Assembly: GCA_004352715.1 (NCBI GenBank)
Contig: SCFE01000092.1
Location: 1,790,901 to 1,854,900, forward strand
From: Hofstenia miamia
Lineage: Eukaryota; Xenacoelomorpha; Acoela
Direction of reading: 5' to 3'
Length of the DNA stretch: 64,000 nucleotides
The position numbers and the translations under genes are program-made. The first letter of the stretch is position 1, and every line of letters starts with the position of its first letter. Below the pieces are notes generated by a model, which was not told the origin of the DNA, made no database searches, and saw only the letters and a program-made list of their open reading frames with translations. Shown in pieces: positions 24,141 to 35,283 of this stretch.

Positions 24141-25339
24141 TAAATTAATTATGTATACTTTATCATAAATAGAAACGTCGTTTGTTTGTTAATACACATT
24201 TTTAATTGAATTTGTTTAAACTTTTAATTGTCATGTGTTTTATACTGTGATCTATCATCTCATTTGACTTGTTTGTTAATCATTAATTTAGATACTATCG
24301 TGTGAAATTCATAACGTTCAACTGCACATTGCGTATGTTTCCTACAGCATTCTCATACTAACAATGATGATAAACTAACACAATAGACAAATTTAATAGT
24401 GCGATATATATGGTCATTATAAGCAAAGCTTATAATAAATTACATTTTGTCTTGTCTTAAACACATATATGGGTTTTACCACATACGTTTATTAAATATT
24501 AGAAATTGCGAGTTTTTGCATAAACTAGTTTTTAGTTTTTTCCTAAAAATTATTTTGCTTTATTACCGAAATAAGGCATTACACTTTTAACGAGTATTAT
24601 TATCTCTGATTCAAACATTTGTTATTAAATTTTACCGAATAAAAGAAGTAAGTAAAGTAAACATGTAAACTAAATTAATGTGGTATTTCCAATGTCATGT
24701 ATGTTAATAAAAAAACCAAGTATGTAAACTAAATTAAGCCACACAAATAAGCAAGTCACATACATTAACAAAAAGCAAGTATGTAAAATAAAACAAAATA
24801 TTTTTGTTTGAAAATAATTATTAATTATGACTTTTAATGAAGAAACTTAACAATAAAATATTATTCCAAAACCGTGAATTTCTTGAAAAAAGAATTTCAA
24901 TGATGTTTGACAATTATTTATGTAATATGTACAAAAAATTGTTACATTTTGAACAATAGATTGCAAAAATTCTATTCTCATAGGATTTCCGAAAATTCCT
25001 CAACCTCTAGGCCCTATGTGTATAAAAAACTTGGTTACACTTTAAACTATAGACTGCAAACAAATGTGTTTGCCAACGAATATTATAACAAAAGAAAATA
25101 TATTCCAATGACGTCAGATATACACAGACGGCCAAAGTACACAATTACACCATATCCATGACAGACATGCCCGCCAACGTCAAAAGGTCAATTTCTGTAA
25201 CGTCGTACGAGCAGAGCTGCAACCGTGTCGTGCTTTAATCCGTGCCGTGAAGTGCCTAAGATTTTGCGTTACTGATCCGTGCCGTGCCTAAAATTGATTG
25301 AATATACCAGCGCCAGAAATACAACTTTTTTGTACTATT
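24141..25339. repeat. Copy 2 of the 1.2-kb duplication
   Basis: Second copy, continuous on its right with the body of the hAT element. It carries the complete left terminus of that element at 25212. Confidence 0.9.
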
Positions 25340-26112
25340 TTAACGTTCGTATTACATTATGCTAGTATCTGTTTGATAATATAAACGATTCTAAGAAATA
25401 GATTTGCATAGAAATTTCATTGCGGGAATTTTTAAAATGCAATAGCAATATTCGAATTCTCGTTCCCGTCGCTATGCTACATAATTCTTGTTTGACATTT
25501 TGCAAAATTTCAAACATTGCTAATAGATGTATTCGATATTTTATTTTGCGATTTCTGTCGAACAGTCATAAGGCATATTTAGTACATAACAAATAATCTG
25601 CTACGTATTATTTAATGTTTCAAAGTTTATAGTTTATGGCTTAAATATTACATTATTTATCTATGCAGAAAAAGTTTTCCAAAATTATTATTTACCTTTA
25701 TTTAAATTTTCATATTGTTAGATTAACATACATTCAATTAAAATAAGCAAGCCCTATTTCAATACTTTTTCAAAAATAAAGTTTTTGTTTTTCACTGCTT
25801 ACTTTTAGTAAATATCAATTAATTTTATCGAAAGTGATCACAATATTTTTATATAAAACCGGACACATAATTGTGTTCTAAAACTCTGGCGTAAAATAAG
25901 TTTTTTTCCAAAAATTAAAGTAAACTAGCAAGCAAAGTACTACAATTACACATGTAATTGACTGATTTGTTACGTTGAATTCGATGTATTTGTCACAACT
26001 GCAAGAGCATTAAGGTTTTCTGACCCAACCCAACTCAAACATCTTTTACAAAAAACGGATTCAACATAAGTGGAGATCTCTAAAATTTGTCATTGAACTG
26101 TACAGTTCAGAC

Positions 26113-26895
26113 TAGAGATGTGCGCTGTGCGGTAGCGGAGCATCGCACCTCGATATATTGCGGTAACGGTCGAGTTTTATGGCTGGCGTTGCGGTGCAGT
26201 GCGATGTGGCGCGGTGCGTAGTGGTTACTAAAAATATTTCAAAGTGACATTGTCCTTTAAATCAATGTATTAATTCGTTATGTAAATTACATCATAACTT
26301 GAGTAAGATAACCTAGTGTAACATCAAATTTAATTGGCTAGTTAATTAATTAATACAACTAATAGGTCCGTACTGGATGAGTTTTCTTGTCCTACGAAGT
26401 CCTCGGTCAGCGAATTCGATCGTTATGCAGCAGATATGCCAATAATACACTGTGATGATGTTATTAAATAGTGGGGTAAAATGCTGTAAATTTTCCAAAC
26501 TTAAGTCAATTAGATACATTTTTATTGGGTGTACCAGCAAGTAAACCCACTTCAGAAAGGTTATTTTCAAACACAGGTCGTTTGCTTGAAAAACGGCGAC
26601 AACGCTTGAAGCCAGAGGAGACTGTTGACTCCATTCTTTTTAAAAACGTTTTGAAAATATTAAAATCTTTTGTAAATAAGAACCTTTTTTGTTCTTTGTA
26701 GTTGCTTTATTGTCTATTTTTGGTTTGCTTTAATGTACACATTTGTACTGCATTTGTGCATGTGTCATAATTTTTTCGTGATGGGCATTGGTTTTGAGGT
26801 GCATCGCAGTAGAAAAAAACTTTGCGGTTCAGTGCGGTAAAATACAATGCACAAGTGCAGTGCGGTATGAAGTTAATGAACCGCTCACATCTCTA
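26113..26895 (+). mobile_element. Nested internally deleted hAT element with 8-bp TSD
   Basis: The ends are TAGAGATGTG and its complement, with CGG-rich subterminal repeats (GTGCGG). The perfect 8-bp duplication GTTCAGAC flanks it at 26105-26112 and 26896-26903. Inside is only the C-terminal part of a hAT transposase on the + strand, so it is an internally deleted copy that jumped into the outer hAT element. Confidence 0.92.
26370..26690 (+). pseudogene. hAT transposase C-terminal (dimerisation) domain remnant
   Basis: From 26531 the frame reads VPASKPTSERLFSNTGRLL followed by EKRRQRLKPE, the hallmark of the hAT C-terminal dimerisation domain. Upstream, pieces such as EFDRYA and a broken NFPNLSQL match the part preceding it in full-length transposases. 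Frameshifts and a missing N-terminal half (zinc finger and catalytic core) make it non-functional. Confidence 0.88.
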
Positions 26896-27194
26896 GTTCA
26901 GACTCTCAAACCTCCGTAGCTCTCACCTAGAGCAATATTAACCTGACCCATCTTTTCCAAAACTTAACCCAACCCTACCCAACAGTTGAATTTATATATA
27001 TCCATTATAAGCCCGTTTCATGTGAACAACATGGAAATTGTGCGATCGGCTATTCTGGCTAATATATTTTCAATTTACTAATTTTTGTTTACTTATAAGA
27101 CATAATACACTGGCTGTAATCACTTTATTTACTAGAGAAATTTTGAAAAATTCTAAAAGCCATATTTGTTGCCAAATATGAAAACGTGCCGCGC

Positions 27195-28134
27195 CGTGCC
27201 TAATTATATTTTTGAAAACCCGTGCCGTGCCCAAAAAATAATTTTGCAACTCCGTGCCGTGCCGGGCCCTGCCTAAAACCCACCGTGCCGTGCCGGGTCG
27301 TGCCTTCAAAAACCAGGCACGGTTGCAGCTATGCGTACGAGTCTTTTCGTACTACTCTCATATGGCAATTTGTAACAACACAATCTTCCAACATGATAGC
27401 ACTCTGTGCCACATTGCAAAGATAGTTCTATCATGGTGTTATCATGTTGATATGAAACCATCAATCGGAACAGTCTGGATCTTGATCCAATTGAGGATAT
27501 ATTGATTATGCTATATTGCAATGTTGGGTTGCCAACATTACACAAAGGCATTGCCGGGCTCAAGTCAGGAGTATGCTAAAACCATTTCCAACTAATGATA
27601 TGTATTTTCTTTCAATGATGCAAATTTTTTAGCAGGTCTTTTGACCGCAACTGTGAGTAATGTGCGTCTAAACATTAGACTTGAAGGTAGTTGAAATTTA
27701 ATTTGGTACTGCTAAAGTTAAAAAAAATATATGTGTACAGCGAATTTCTCAGAATTATTATTTTCCATATAAAATTTGCAATAAAAGATTCCATCGGGCA
27801 CTCGACTCAAATCTGGGTTTTATACAAATATGTCTAACAATGCTGATTGTTTCCAAATATCTGTACGCATGGTAAGATTGTAGAATCATGCGAAACCGGT
27901 ACCTGGCATATGTTCTTATATGGTCCAGCAAGGTCTGGAACCAAAAATAAAACTTCGAGACCAGATATGGACCGGGATGTTGCCAGTAACATCAGTTTCT
28001 GAGCATATACTTATATGTGCAAAATATTAGGAAGCCTCATCCTTGTATTTTATGCATTAATAATTTAATATGTTTAAAATAATACATTTAAAAAAACCTT
28101 GATAGTTACTTGATATGTGGTCGGGGTTACTCTA
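27195..28134. repeat. Copy 1 of a 940-bp duplication
   Basis: Nearly identical to 28136-29075 (offset 941), with about three substitutions and a single N between them. It includes the right end of the hAT element. Most likely an unmerged allele. Confidence 0.9.
27342..27600 (+). pseudogene. Tc1/mariner-like transposase C-terminal fragment
   Basis: The reading IFQHDSTLCHIAK corresponds to the second catalytic aspartate motif (FQ.D.APCH.AK) of Tc1-type transposases. It is followed by LDLDPIE and a tail resembling the usual C-terminal sequence. Frameshifts are present. It resumes exactly after the hAT insertion, so the hAT jumped into this older element. Confidence 0.65.
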
Positions 28135-28135
28135 N

Positions 28136-29075
28136 CGTGCCTAATTATATTTTTGAAAACCCGTGCCGTGCCCAAAAAATAATTTTGCAACTCCGTGCCG
28201 TGCCGGGCCCTGCCTAAAACCCACCGTGCCGTGCCGGGTCGTGCCTTCAAAAACCAGGCACGGTTACAGCTATGCGTACGAGTCTTTTCGTACTACTCTC
28301 ATATGGCAATTTGTAACAACACAATCTTCCAACATGATAGCACTCTGTGCCACATTGCAAAGATAGTTCTATCATGGTGTTATCATGTTGATATAAAACC
28401 ATCAATCGGAACAGTCTGGATCTTGATCCAATTGAGGATATATTGATTATGCTATATTGCAATGTTGGGTTGCCAACATTACACAAAGGCATTGCCGGGC
28501 TCAAGTCAGGAGTATGCTAAAACCATTTCCAACTAATGATATGTATTTTCTTTCAATGATGCAAATTTTTTAGCAGGTCTTTTGACCGCAACTGTGAGTA
28601 ATGTGCGTCTAAACATTAGACTTGAAGGTAGTTGAAATTTAATTTGGTACTGCTAAAGTTAAAAAAAATATATGTGTACAGCGAATTTCTCCGAATTATT
28701 ATTTTCCATATAAAATTTGCAATAAAAGATTCCATCGGGCACTCGACTCAAATCTGGGTTTTATACAAATATGTCTAACAATGCTGATTGTTTCCAAATA
28801 TCTGTACGCATGGTAAGATTGTAGAATCATGCGAAACCGGTACCTGGCATATGTTCTTATATGGTCCAGCAAGGTCTGGAACCAAAAATAAAACTTCGAG
28901 ACCAGATATGGACCGGGATGTTGCCAGTAACATCAGTTTCTGAGCATATACTTATATGTGCAAAATATTAGGAAGCCTCATCCTTGTATTTTATGCATTA
29001 ATAATTTAATATGTTTAAAATAATACATTTAAAAAAACCTTGATAGTTACTTGATATGTGGTCGGGGTTACTCTA
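28136..29075. repeat. Copy 2 of the 940-bp duplication
   Basis: Second copy of 27195-28134. It includes a duplicate of the Tc1-like fragment at about 28283-28541 and continues without a break into the GC-rich repeat. Confidence 0.9.
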
Positions 29076-29395
29076 CCAGTCAACGGACTGAAGAGTGGGT
29101 GGCAACAGATCAGCTCTGGCACTTCCCCTAGAAGTGTGCAGGCCGGCTTAATCATGCTTGCCCTCTGGCGACCCCTGGCACGCAGAGTGCTGATCTGTGT
29201 TGAGTCTGATCAGCAGAGAGTGAAGCCGAAGGCCGAGCTTCGTGAGAGGGTTGCGCCTCTCTACAGCTTTCGCCAACCAAGGCTACTAACTGAGGTAACT
29301 CGTGAGCACCTACCGTCTGCCTGTTATAAAGATCCTGATTATTTTGGAGATATTTGTTACACTTGAGTGCAAAGCACCAAGTGACGTCCTAAGAT
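29076..29395. repeat. GC-rich dispersed repeat, copy A
   Basis: A stretch of about 320 bases with much higher G+C than its surroundings. It shares CTCTGGCGACCCCTG, CACGCAGAGTG, TGTGTTGAGTCTGATCA and GGCTACTAAC with 56105-56360. No protein or tRNA-type promoter was identified. It is probably a SINE or the GC-rich end of a larger retroelement. Confidence 0.65.
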
Positions 29396-29990
29396 CTCCG
29401 TGCTTGATATGTAAAGTTTTAGCCACAATGCTGCTGTTTGCTGTATTCAGTGGGTTTGTTTGCAATTAAATAGTTTTATACTGGGTGTACGGTAGCAAAA
29501 TTAATAACGCTAGTGACCACCAAGATTGGGAAGAAAAATTAACTTTTCAGGAGCATGCACATATCCATACGACAGTTAGAGTGGTCGGCCAAGTCCATAC
29601 TGAATCTTCTGTCACTCGTTTTGAAAAAATATTTTAAATACCAGAGTGCAATTACAGTGAGCTATATCTACCGACAAAATAGGAGTTGTGCTGCATTGCT
29701 GTAAATTCGTAAAGAAAATGAGGAGAAATAATGCAGAATTGACACTAAATTTATTTACCATAAAGCAGTATTCATAATAATCTATAATATATAATGCGAA
29801 ATCCTCGCAATGTCATTCAAATAATTTGTGCCAAGCACATTTTAGTGCATATATTTGAAGCCGTCATTCTGCCCATTTTTATCAATAACATTACAGTTGT
29901 TTCACAAGCTTTGCTACACAATACACAGAGCATTGGCAAATCTAGGAATTATTCTTTTGCTGCTTTGCCCGTGTTCATGATTCGGCCATG
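29396..29990. other. AT-rich sequence, no gene seen
   Basis: No feature recognised. Confidence 0.4.
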
Positions 29991-30330
29991 GTCATTCGTA
30001 CGCCGCAGCTAGAAGTTTGCTACGGCTGAGCGCCACAGCATCAATTTTCATATCAAGATTTTCAGCGGCCGTAAATTTAGTTTTTGTTTTGATTTTTAAA
30101 CTGAATTAAGCCGAGGTTTTACAATGAAAAAGGAGTATATTCAAAATGAATGTAAGTCTAGAGATGTGTTGAATGTTATATACAGTAAAAATATTTCGGC
30201 CGAGAACGGCTTCAGTGTTTGAGACCGGTTGTGATTTTAGCATCACGTCGTGGCCGGCCACGTCTACAAACGAAAACTAGCCTACTCGCCTTCGGCAGTC
30301 AAGACGCCCCAGCTGCAAAACACAAACAGG
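29990..30330 (+). promoter_or_regulatory. Local CpG-rich, GC-rich patch; candidate promoter and first exon
   Basis: This patch has many CpGs (GTACGCCGCAG, GCGGCCG, CGGCCGAGAACGG, ACGTCGTGGCCGGCC) in otherwise AT-rich DNA. An ATG at 30124 opens MKKEYIQNE and runs into a consensus donor GTAAGT at 30152, ending in phase 1. That phase fits the candidate exon at 34107 and also fits exon 1 of the TRPN model directly. Nothing else ties it to TRPN; it could equally be a transposon fragment. Confidence 0.3.
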
Positions 30331-30449
30331 AATATGAAATGAGGGATGTATCCTTACAGCACACTTTTATCACTTATCAAAATTGTATTAATTTTATAAG
30401 CATTTACCTCCTCGAAAATAATATCAAATAAATATTCCAAATAAGTTAT

Positions 30450-33400
30450 TCTTCGACTGAATGCAGCTCTGTAGAGGGTGCAATGGACATATTTTGTGTG
30501 AGAAATTTTGAAGCCCTAATAAGTAAACAGTATGAACAAGACTGTATTATGGTATTTAAAAACAAACTTCACTGGGCAGTCAGAAAAAAGTAGATATTGC
30601 TTGCTAAAAACTTTTGGATTAAAAATCCAGTTTCAAAATGCAGTTAATAATTTTATGGATGAAATTACATACCAATAATACATATTTTTTATATGAAGCA
30701 CGTTACGACATAAATGAGTTAAACTTTTCTTAACTAAACTTATGCAATAAAACTTTGGTAATTTGAATAATATTAATGTAGTTAGATATTTAATCAGAAC
30801 TTTTTTGAAACCAGAACTGTACTTTTCAAATCTGAGCTAAATTTTTTAGTCTCATGCGGTCCGGTTATCAGAGCTTTACTGCTAAATTTCGTGATGAAAA
30901 TGAAATTAACATAAGGATTTTTAAATTATTTGGTGGCTAATAAATATATTTGATGCATTTCTATCAACAGCCAGTGCCAATAAAATGTATTTATATATTG
31001 TGGGCAAAAGAGCTTTGCAACTAAGGGCTAGATATGGGCTTGAAAAAATTTAGCTCACCAATTTATCTCTGAATTCAAATTATGTGAATTTCTAAAATAC
31101 TGTTAGTTTGAATGTTTTCATTGATAGCATATTATTCAATGCTTAACGAAACCTTATTTGGTCAATGCTAGAATATGCTCTTATATAATCTATATTCTAC
31201 TAAATTCATACAAAAATTCCCAATGGACTATTTTATAATGGCATTTCTAGTCTCTCTAATAGGTTTATCAGATCTATTTTTAGAATGTGAGTAACATTAT
31301 GAAGGCATAAAATTGAACAACAACAGTTGATAGTGTGAATGAAGCAAAAGAACTTTAAATTTTTCATACATGTGCACTGGTATGGAAAAAGTGTAAGAAG
31401 ACCATGGTATTCTTGGCGAAAGCATAGTATTAGTGGGTATAACAGAAACTTGCCTAGGATTTGCGAAGCCGGCTGGGCTGACTGTTTGCTCAAAATGCTT
31501 GGTTGGAATATCAATATAACGGTCTTTAATAAATATAGAATGCTGTATTTAAAGGAAATAACGCGTGTTAGAGATTGTGATGTTGTTAACGAACCTTATT
31601 TTGTAAATCTCCTCAAGAAAGATTAAAAATGTTGTTAACGTGATGACATTTAATTAAATGACAGCACTTAGCCCATTTAACGTTTACAATTGGGCGATTA
31701 AACACGCTACGGTTGATTTACTAGCCAAGTACTCAGCTTTACTCCGCTTTCAAATATTCAAAACTACTTACTGGTAAGCTTCTAATAACCTGTTTTACCA
31801 TAAAATTAATCACCTACAATTAACAATTTCTGATTACTTTAAGGTTGCATTAAGAGCGCTTTCTATGAATGAAATATAGTAGAGCAATGAAGTTACTTAT
31901 GTGAATTCAGAAACAGAAAATATTCCTAAACACGCTATTTATAATTTTTTATTATTCTTTGTTAAGTAATTGCAACTTGGACTTTTGAACCATGTCTTCT
32001 CTTTCAACAAATATGAAAGCATACAAAATAACTTCAAAATTTTTTTGGAATCAAATCAAATATGTTAATATTTCAAACTGTAATAGTATAATATGTGTAC
32101 ATTTTTAATCCACATACACTTGCAAAATTATTATCACATAAACCAATCAACAACATCCTAATTGCCAAGATGACTACGTTCATAGATAATAATCGAGTTT
32201 TCAATCATTACTGCATATTCGTTAGACTATCAGCATATATATTTGTATAACAGTCGACTGATGTTACGAGGTCTTTTAGAGAACCCACCCAATATCATTC
32301 CTTGCAGAAATATTTTGGAAATTTTGCAAAATTATTCCTAAACTTAAAAGGATAAATGATTCATATTTAGGTGGGTTATTAATTCATAAAACTTGAATTT
32401 CAATCAGTAATATATTATCAACAAGTTTTACAGATTTCATTAGTAAAATGGTATTTTGTAATAAATTAGAAAAATAGATGAATGGCACAAGCATAATAAA
32501 TTCAACAAAATTGCATAAGTAATTTTATCTTAATTTTTATCAAATTTGTTTCTAAAAATGGTGCATTGCGGAATATAAGTGGTATATATATAAAGATTAT
32601 AAATATAAATGAGAGCATCTAAAAATACTTTCAAGTCAAAAATGATAAATGAGTAGATTTAATATTTTGAAATTTAATTTTTGAACTTTATAGGAACAAG
32701 GCAGTTTATTTTTGTATTTAATATAAATTGGACACTTTCTAAGAGTTTTTTAAGTCATTCAATGAATTTTATAGCTTTTTACAGGAGGTTTCTTCTTTTT
32801 TAATAAAACTATTCATATAATAGTTATCAGTTATTGATATTTCTTAACTTAAAAATATTAAAAGCTCATAAATTTAAATATTTTCTATTTTTTATTGTGG
32901 TAATTGTTTGAGGAATGATATCAAAACTTATTAAAAAGTTATGCAAAATAGTAAGGAACTTAAGAGGCACAGCACAGTAAATTTGACCATAAATTAATTT
33001 GTTTGTTCTCATTGCAAGCATTTACAGCCGAACTAACATCATTCAATGCGTTACGGTTGAAATAATTGCTTTTGTTCAAAGTTTGCATGTAGATAGACAA
33101 GAGATGAATACGTTTACTTGCATTAGTTAAAATTAAGATAATCCTAAAAAAGATTTTACTATATGAATTATACAGGTTTTAATGATTACTTTGATATTGA
33201 ATTCAAGCAGGTATTGACGATGTTCTTCACAAGACCTTAATCTTATGTAACGTCAATTTTCAGAATCTCACAAGGTGACATTACCAAATAGCCATGAAGG
33301 AAGATATTTCCGATTTAAATGTAAATAAGTTAATTAAACATGTTTGGTATTAATGTCGAAGCCAACCTGAAATCATTAGTTGCGCTTTTCTGAAAATAAT

Positions 33401-34100
33401 AATTCACTGAGTGAACAAAATATGACGTCCCATCACATTGCACAAATTTGTATCAGGGATATTTAAAATTTGGTCATCGCAAAATTTTAAGGCTTAAGAT
33501 TGTCATAGATAATTTGATTTAACTAGTATTTAATTTACTCATTTTCTTATTTTTTTAATATTAAAATATTTCAACCTCTAATTGCAAAAATTTATTATTT
33601 ATATTATTTTATAATTTACAGGACAAATTTTATAATATTTACAAAGCACAAAAGCAAAAAAGAAAAGTTATTATACACAGCAGTAGACTTCATTTTATCG
33701 CAACAAGAGCATAAAGTTTGAGAATAGAAATCCTTACTTTCAGATATATATATATATATATAATATTTGTATATATGCTATTTTCATATATTGTACATAT
33801 ATTGTATATATAATGTACATTATCATGATTCTTTTTGCTGCTTACATATATCAAGTATACTTCATTTTAAGTATTTAATGTTGTGATGACTGGAATTAAA
33901 TATATATTTCAAATAATTATATATGCATTTAAATTTTACTCAATAAGATTACAACCAATATAATTTGTAGATTGTTTTCGTGCAATTAAATTTGATTCAC
34001 AAAGGCAAGCATTTTCTCATTTGAATCGTGGTTACCATTGCTTTCTAATCAATAGTAGCTAATAAAAGGGATTAAATACAAATCAATAATTATAATTCTT
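30450..34100. other. Gene-poor AT-rich DNA upstream of TRPN
   Basis: No convincing exon. A TA microsatellite lies at about 33743-33763. A faint NRFIRSIFR-like reading near 31260 hints at LINE debris but is too short to call. Confidence 0.4.
33743..33763. repeat. TA microsatellite
   Basis: A (TA)n run, one of about ten in the window, followed by imperfect TA-rich sequence to about 33920. Confidence 0.8.
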
Positions 34101-34106
34101 GTACAG

Positions 34107-34159
34107 GTGCTGTTCATATTCATTCGCAACGTCAGAATACAGACAATGAAAGTCTAAAG
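34107..34159 (+). CDS. Candidate upstream TRPN exon (53 nt)
   Basis: A 53-nt stretch has a good acceptor (TTGTACAG) and a consensus donor (GTAAGT). Only one frame is open across it, giving AVHIHSQRQNTDNESLK. It begins with the last two bases of a codon and ends in phase 0. It does not splice in frame straight to exon 1 at 35153, so an unseen exon would have to lie between. I could not match it to the NOMPC N-terminus. Confidence 0.3.
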
Positions 34160-35152
34160 GTAAGTTCACTAATAATTTCATGCTCACGTTTATACATTCA
34201 ATATAATTTGTAGAGAACGTGTTTCTCCAATAGAATGACTTCAATATTTCTCAATTATTATTAGAGCTATCTAAATTTTGTTCAAGCTAAGATACATTCT
34301 AATAACAAAATTACCATTAAATTAAAGAGTGAGATTTCTTACAAACTGAAACATACAATTTACGCAATTATTTATAGAATAGTTGCGAATTGCTCAGAAA
34401 GGTACGTGTACAATTAAAACTTTCAAGTCCCGGTCCCGTCCCGTTTCAATCTCTTAGAAGAAGAGTAAATCTAATATCATTTATTTAGCATTTATTGAAC
34501 TCCATACACTCAAAATCTATTACTTCTCTGAATTTGTTGTCTTCGTAGTTTGTTACTAATTGAAGTGAAATATTTCACTTAATATTGTATTTTAATCATC
34601 ACTGTTCCGAAAGATTTCATATCGTCCCTCAGCAATTTCTTAAGTTCTTTTCTCTGGTACCAGTACCACAAGACCGCAGCTGTTTAAAGAAAACATTAGG
34701 GGGCCTTAACATATTTTAAGTGTTTTAAACTAGTTTTTTAAAAAATGTTTCAAATGTAAGTCTTTTGAATTTGAATTTGGTCATTTATGCTAAATCAAGT
34801 TAAAAAATTTAAATTGTTCTATTTAAAAATACTATGAGTCTTTCGCTCTCATTTAATAACCCCCCAGCCGATATATACGGTTTGCTGAAAGCTTAACATA
34901 TGCTTCATAAAACAAACATTTTTAACACGTTTTTTCAAAAGCGTGTATTTTTTTGCAGACCTGTGCAAGACCAAATTTAACCCGGGATCAAGCCTGTTCC
35001 CATAAGGATGAGCTGGAAATTGTCTGAAATCGTCAAAAGTTAAACTTTATTTCTTGTCTCATTTTACACATTGAAGCATAATTACAGTAGTCCTTAGAAG
35101 CGGAATTATACATCTTGATTAAACAAGGCCAACTTTAAAACCAATGCTTTAG

Positions 35153-35283
35153 CTATGGCTTTGCAAAGTGATATTCCTGATAATTCTATTTTGGCGTTAT
35201 GCCAAAGGAGTGAATGGACAACACTTGACAATCGTCTGCGTCACATGGAGAAAGGATGCGCCGAACTGTTTCAAGCCAGTGAG
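35153..35283 (+). CDS. TRPN1: TRPN exon 1: N-terminal region
   Basis: Encodes SDIPDNSILALCQRSEW followed by a helical segment ending FQASE, matching the NOMPC region just before the first ankyrin repeat. The acceptor TTTAG lies at 35148-35152 and the donor GTAAGG at 35284. The in-frame ATG at 35155 could be a start. The acceptor in front of it and phase 1 suggest a preceding exon instead. Confidence 0.85.

Larger units (their letters stand above)
25212..27333. mobile_element. hAT-type non-autonomous transposon (2.1 kb) with 8-bp TSD
   Basis: The termini are CAGAGCTGCAACCGTG at the left and the complement of CATAGCTGCAACCGTG at the right, matching at 15 of 16 positions. They are flanked by a perfect 8-bp duplication CGTACGAG (25204-25211 and 27334-27341). 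Both ends carry many CCGTGCC-type subterminal repeats, typical of hAT elements. The interior has no transposase of its own and is interrupted by another hAT element at 26113-26895. The element sits in an older Tc1-linked repeat, whose sequence resumes at GTACGAGTC. Confidence 0.9.

Noticed and set aside
27070-27563. Overlapping frames rich in PCRALP/CRAGP-like text
   Set aside because: They are translations of the hAT subterminal CCGTGCC repeats and of the frameshifted Tc1 remnant.
31233-31626. 93- and 95-codon frames on opposite strands
   Set aside because: They overlap each other, show no conserved motif and lack splice sites; at most very old LINE debris.
34965-35030. Possible exon after TTTTTTTGCAG
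   Set aside because: It reads TCARPNLTRDQACSHKDELEI and then hits a stop. The only donors are weak, and no choice gave both a good donor and the right phase for exon 1.
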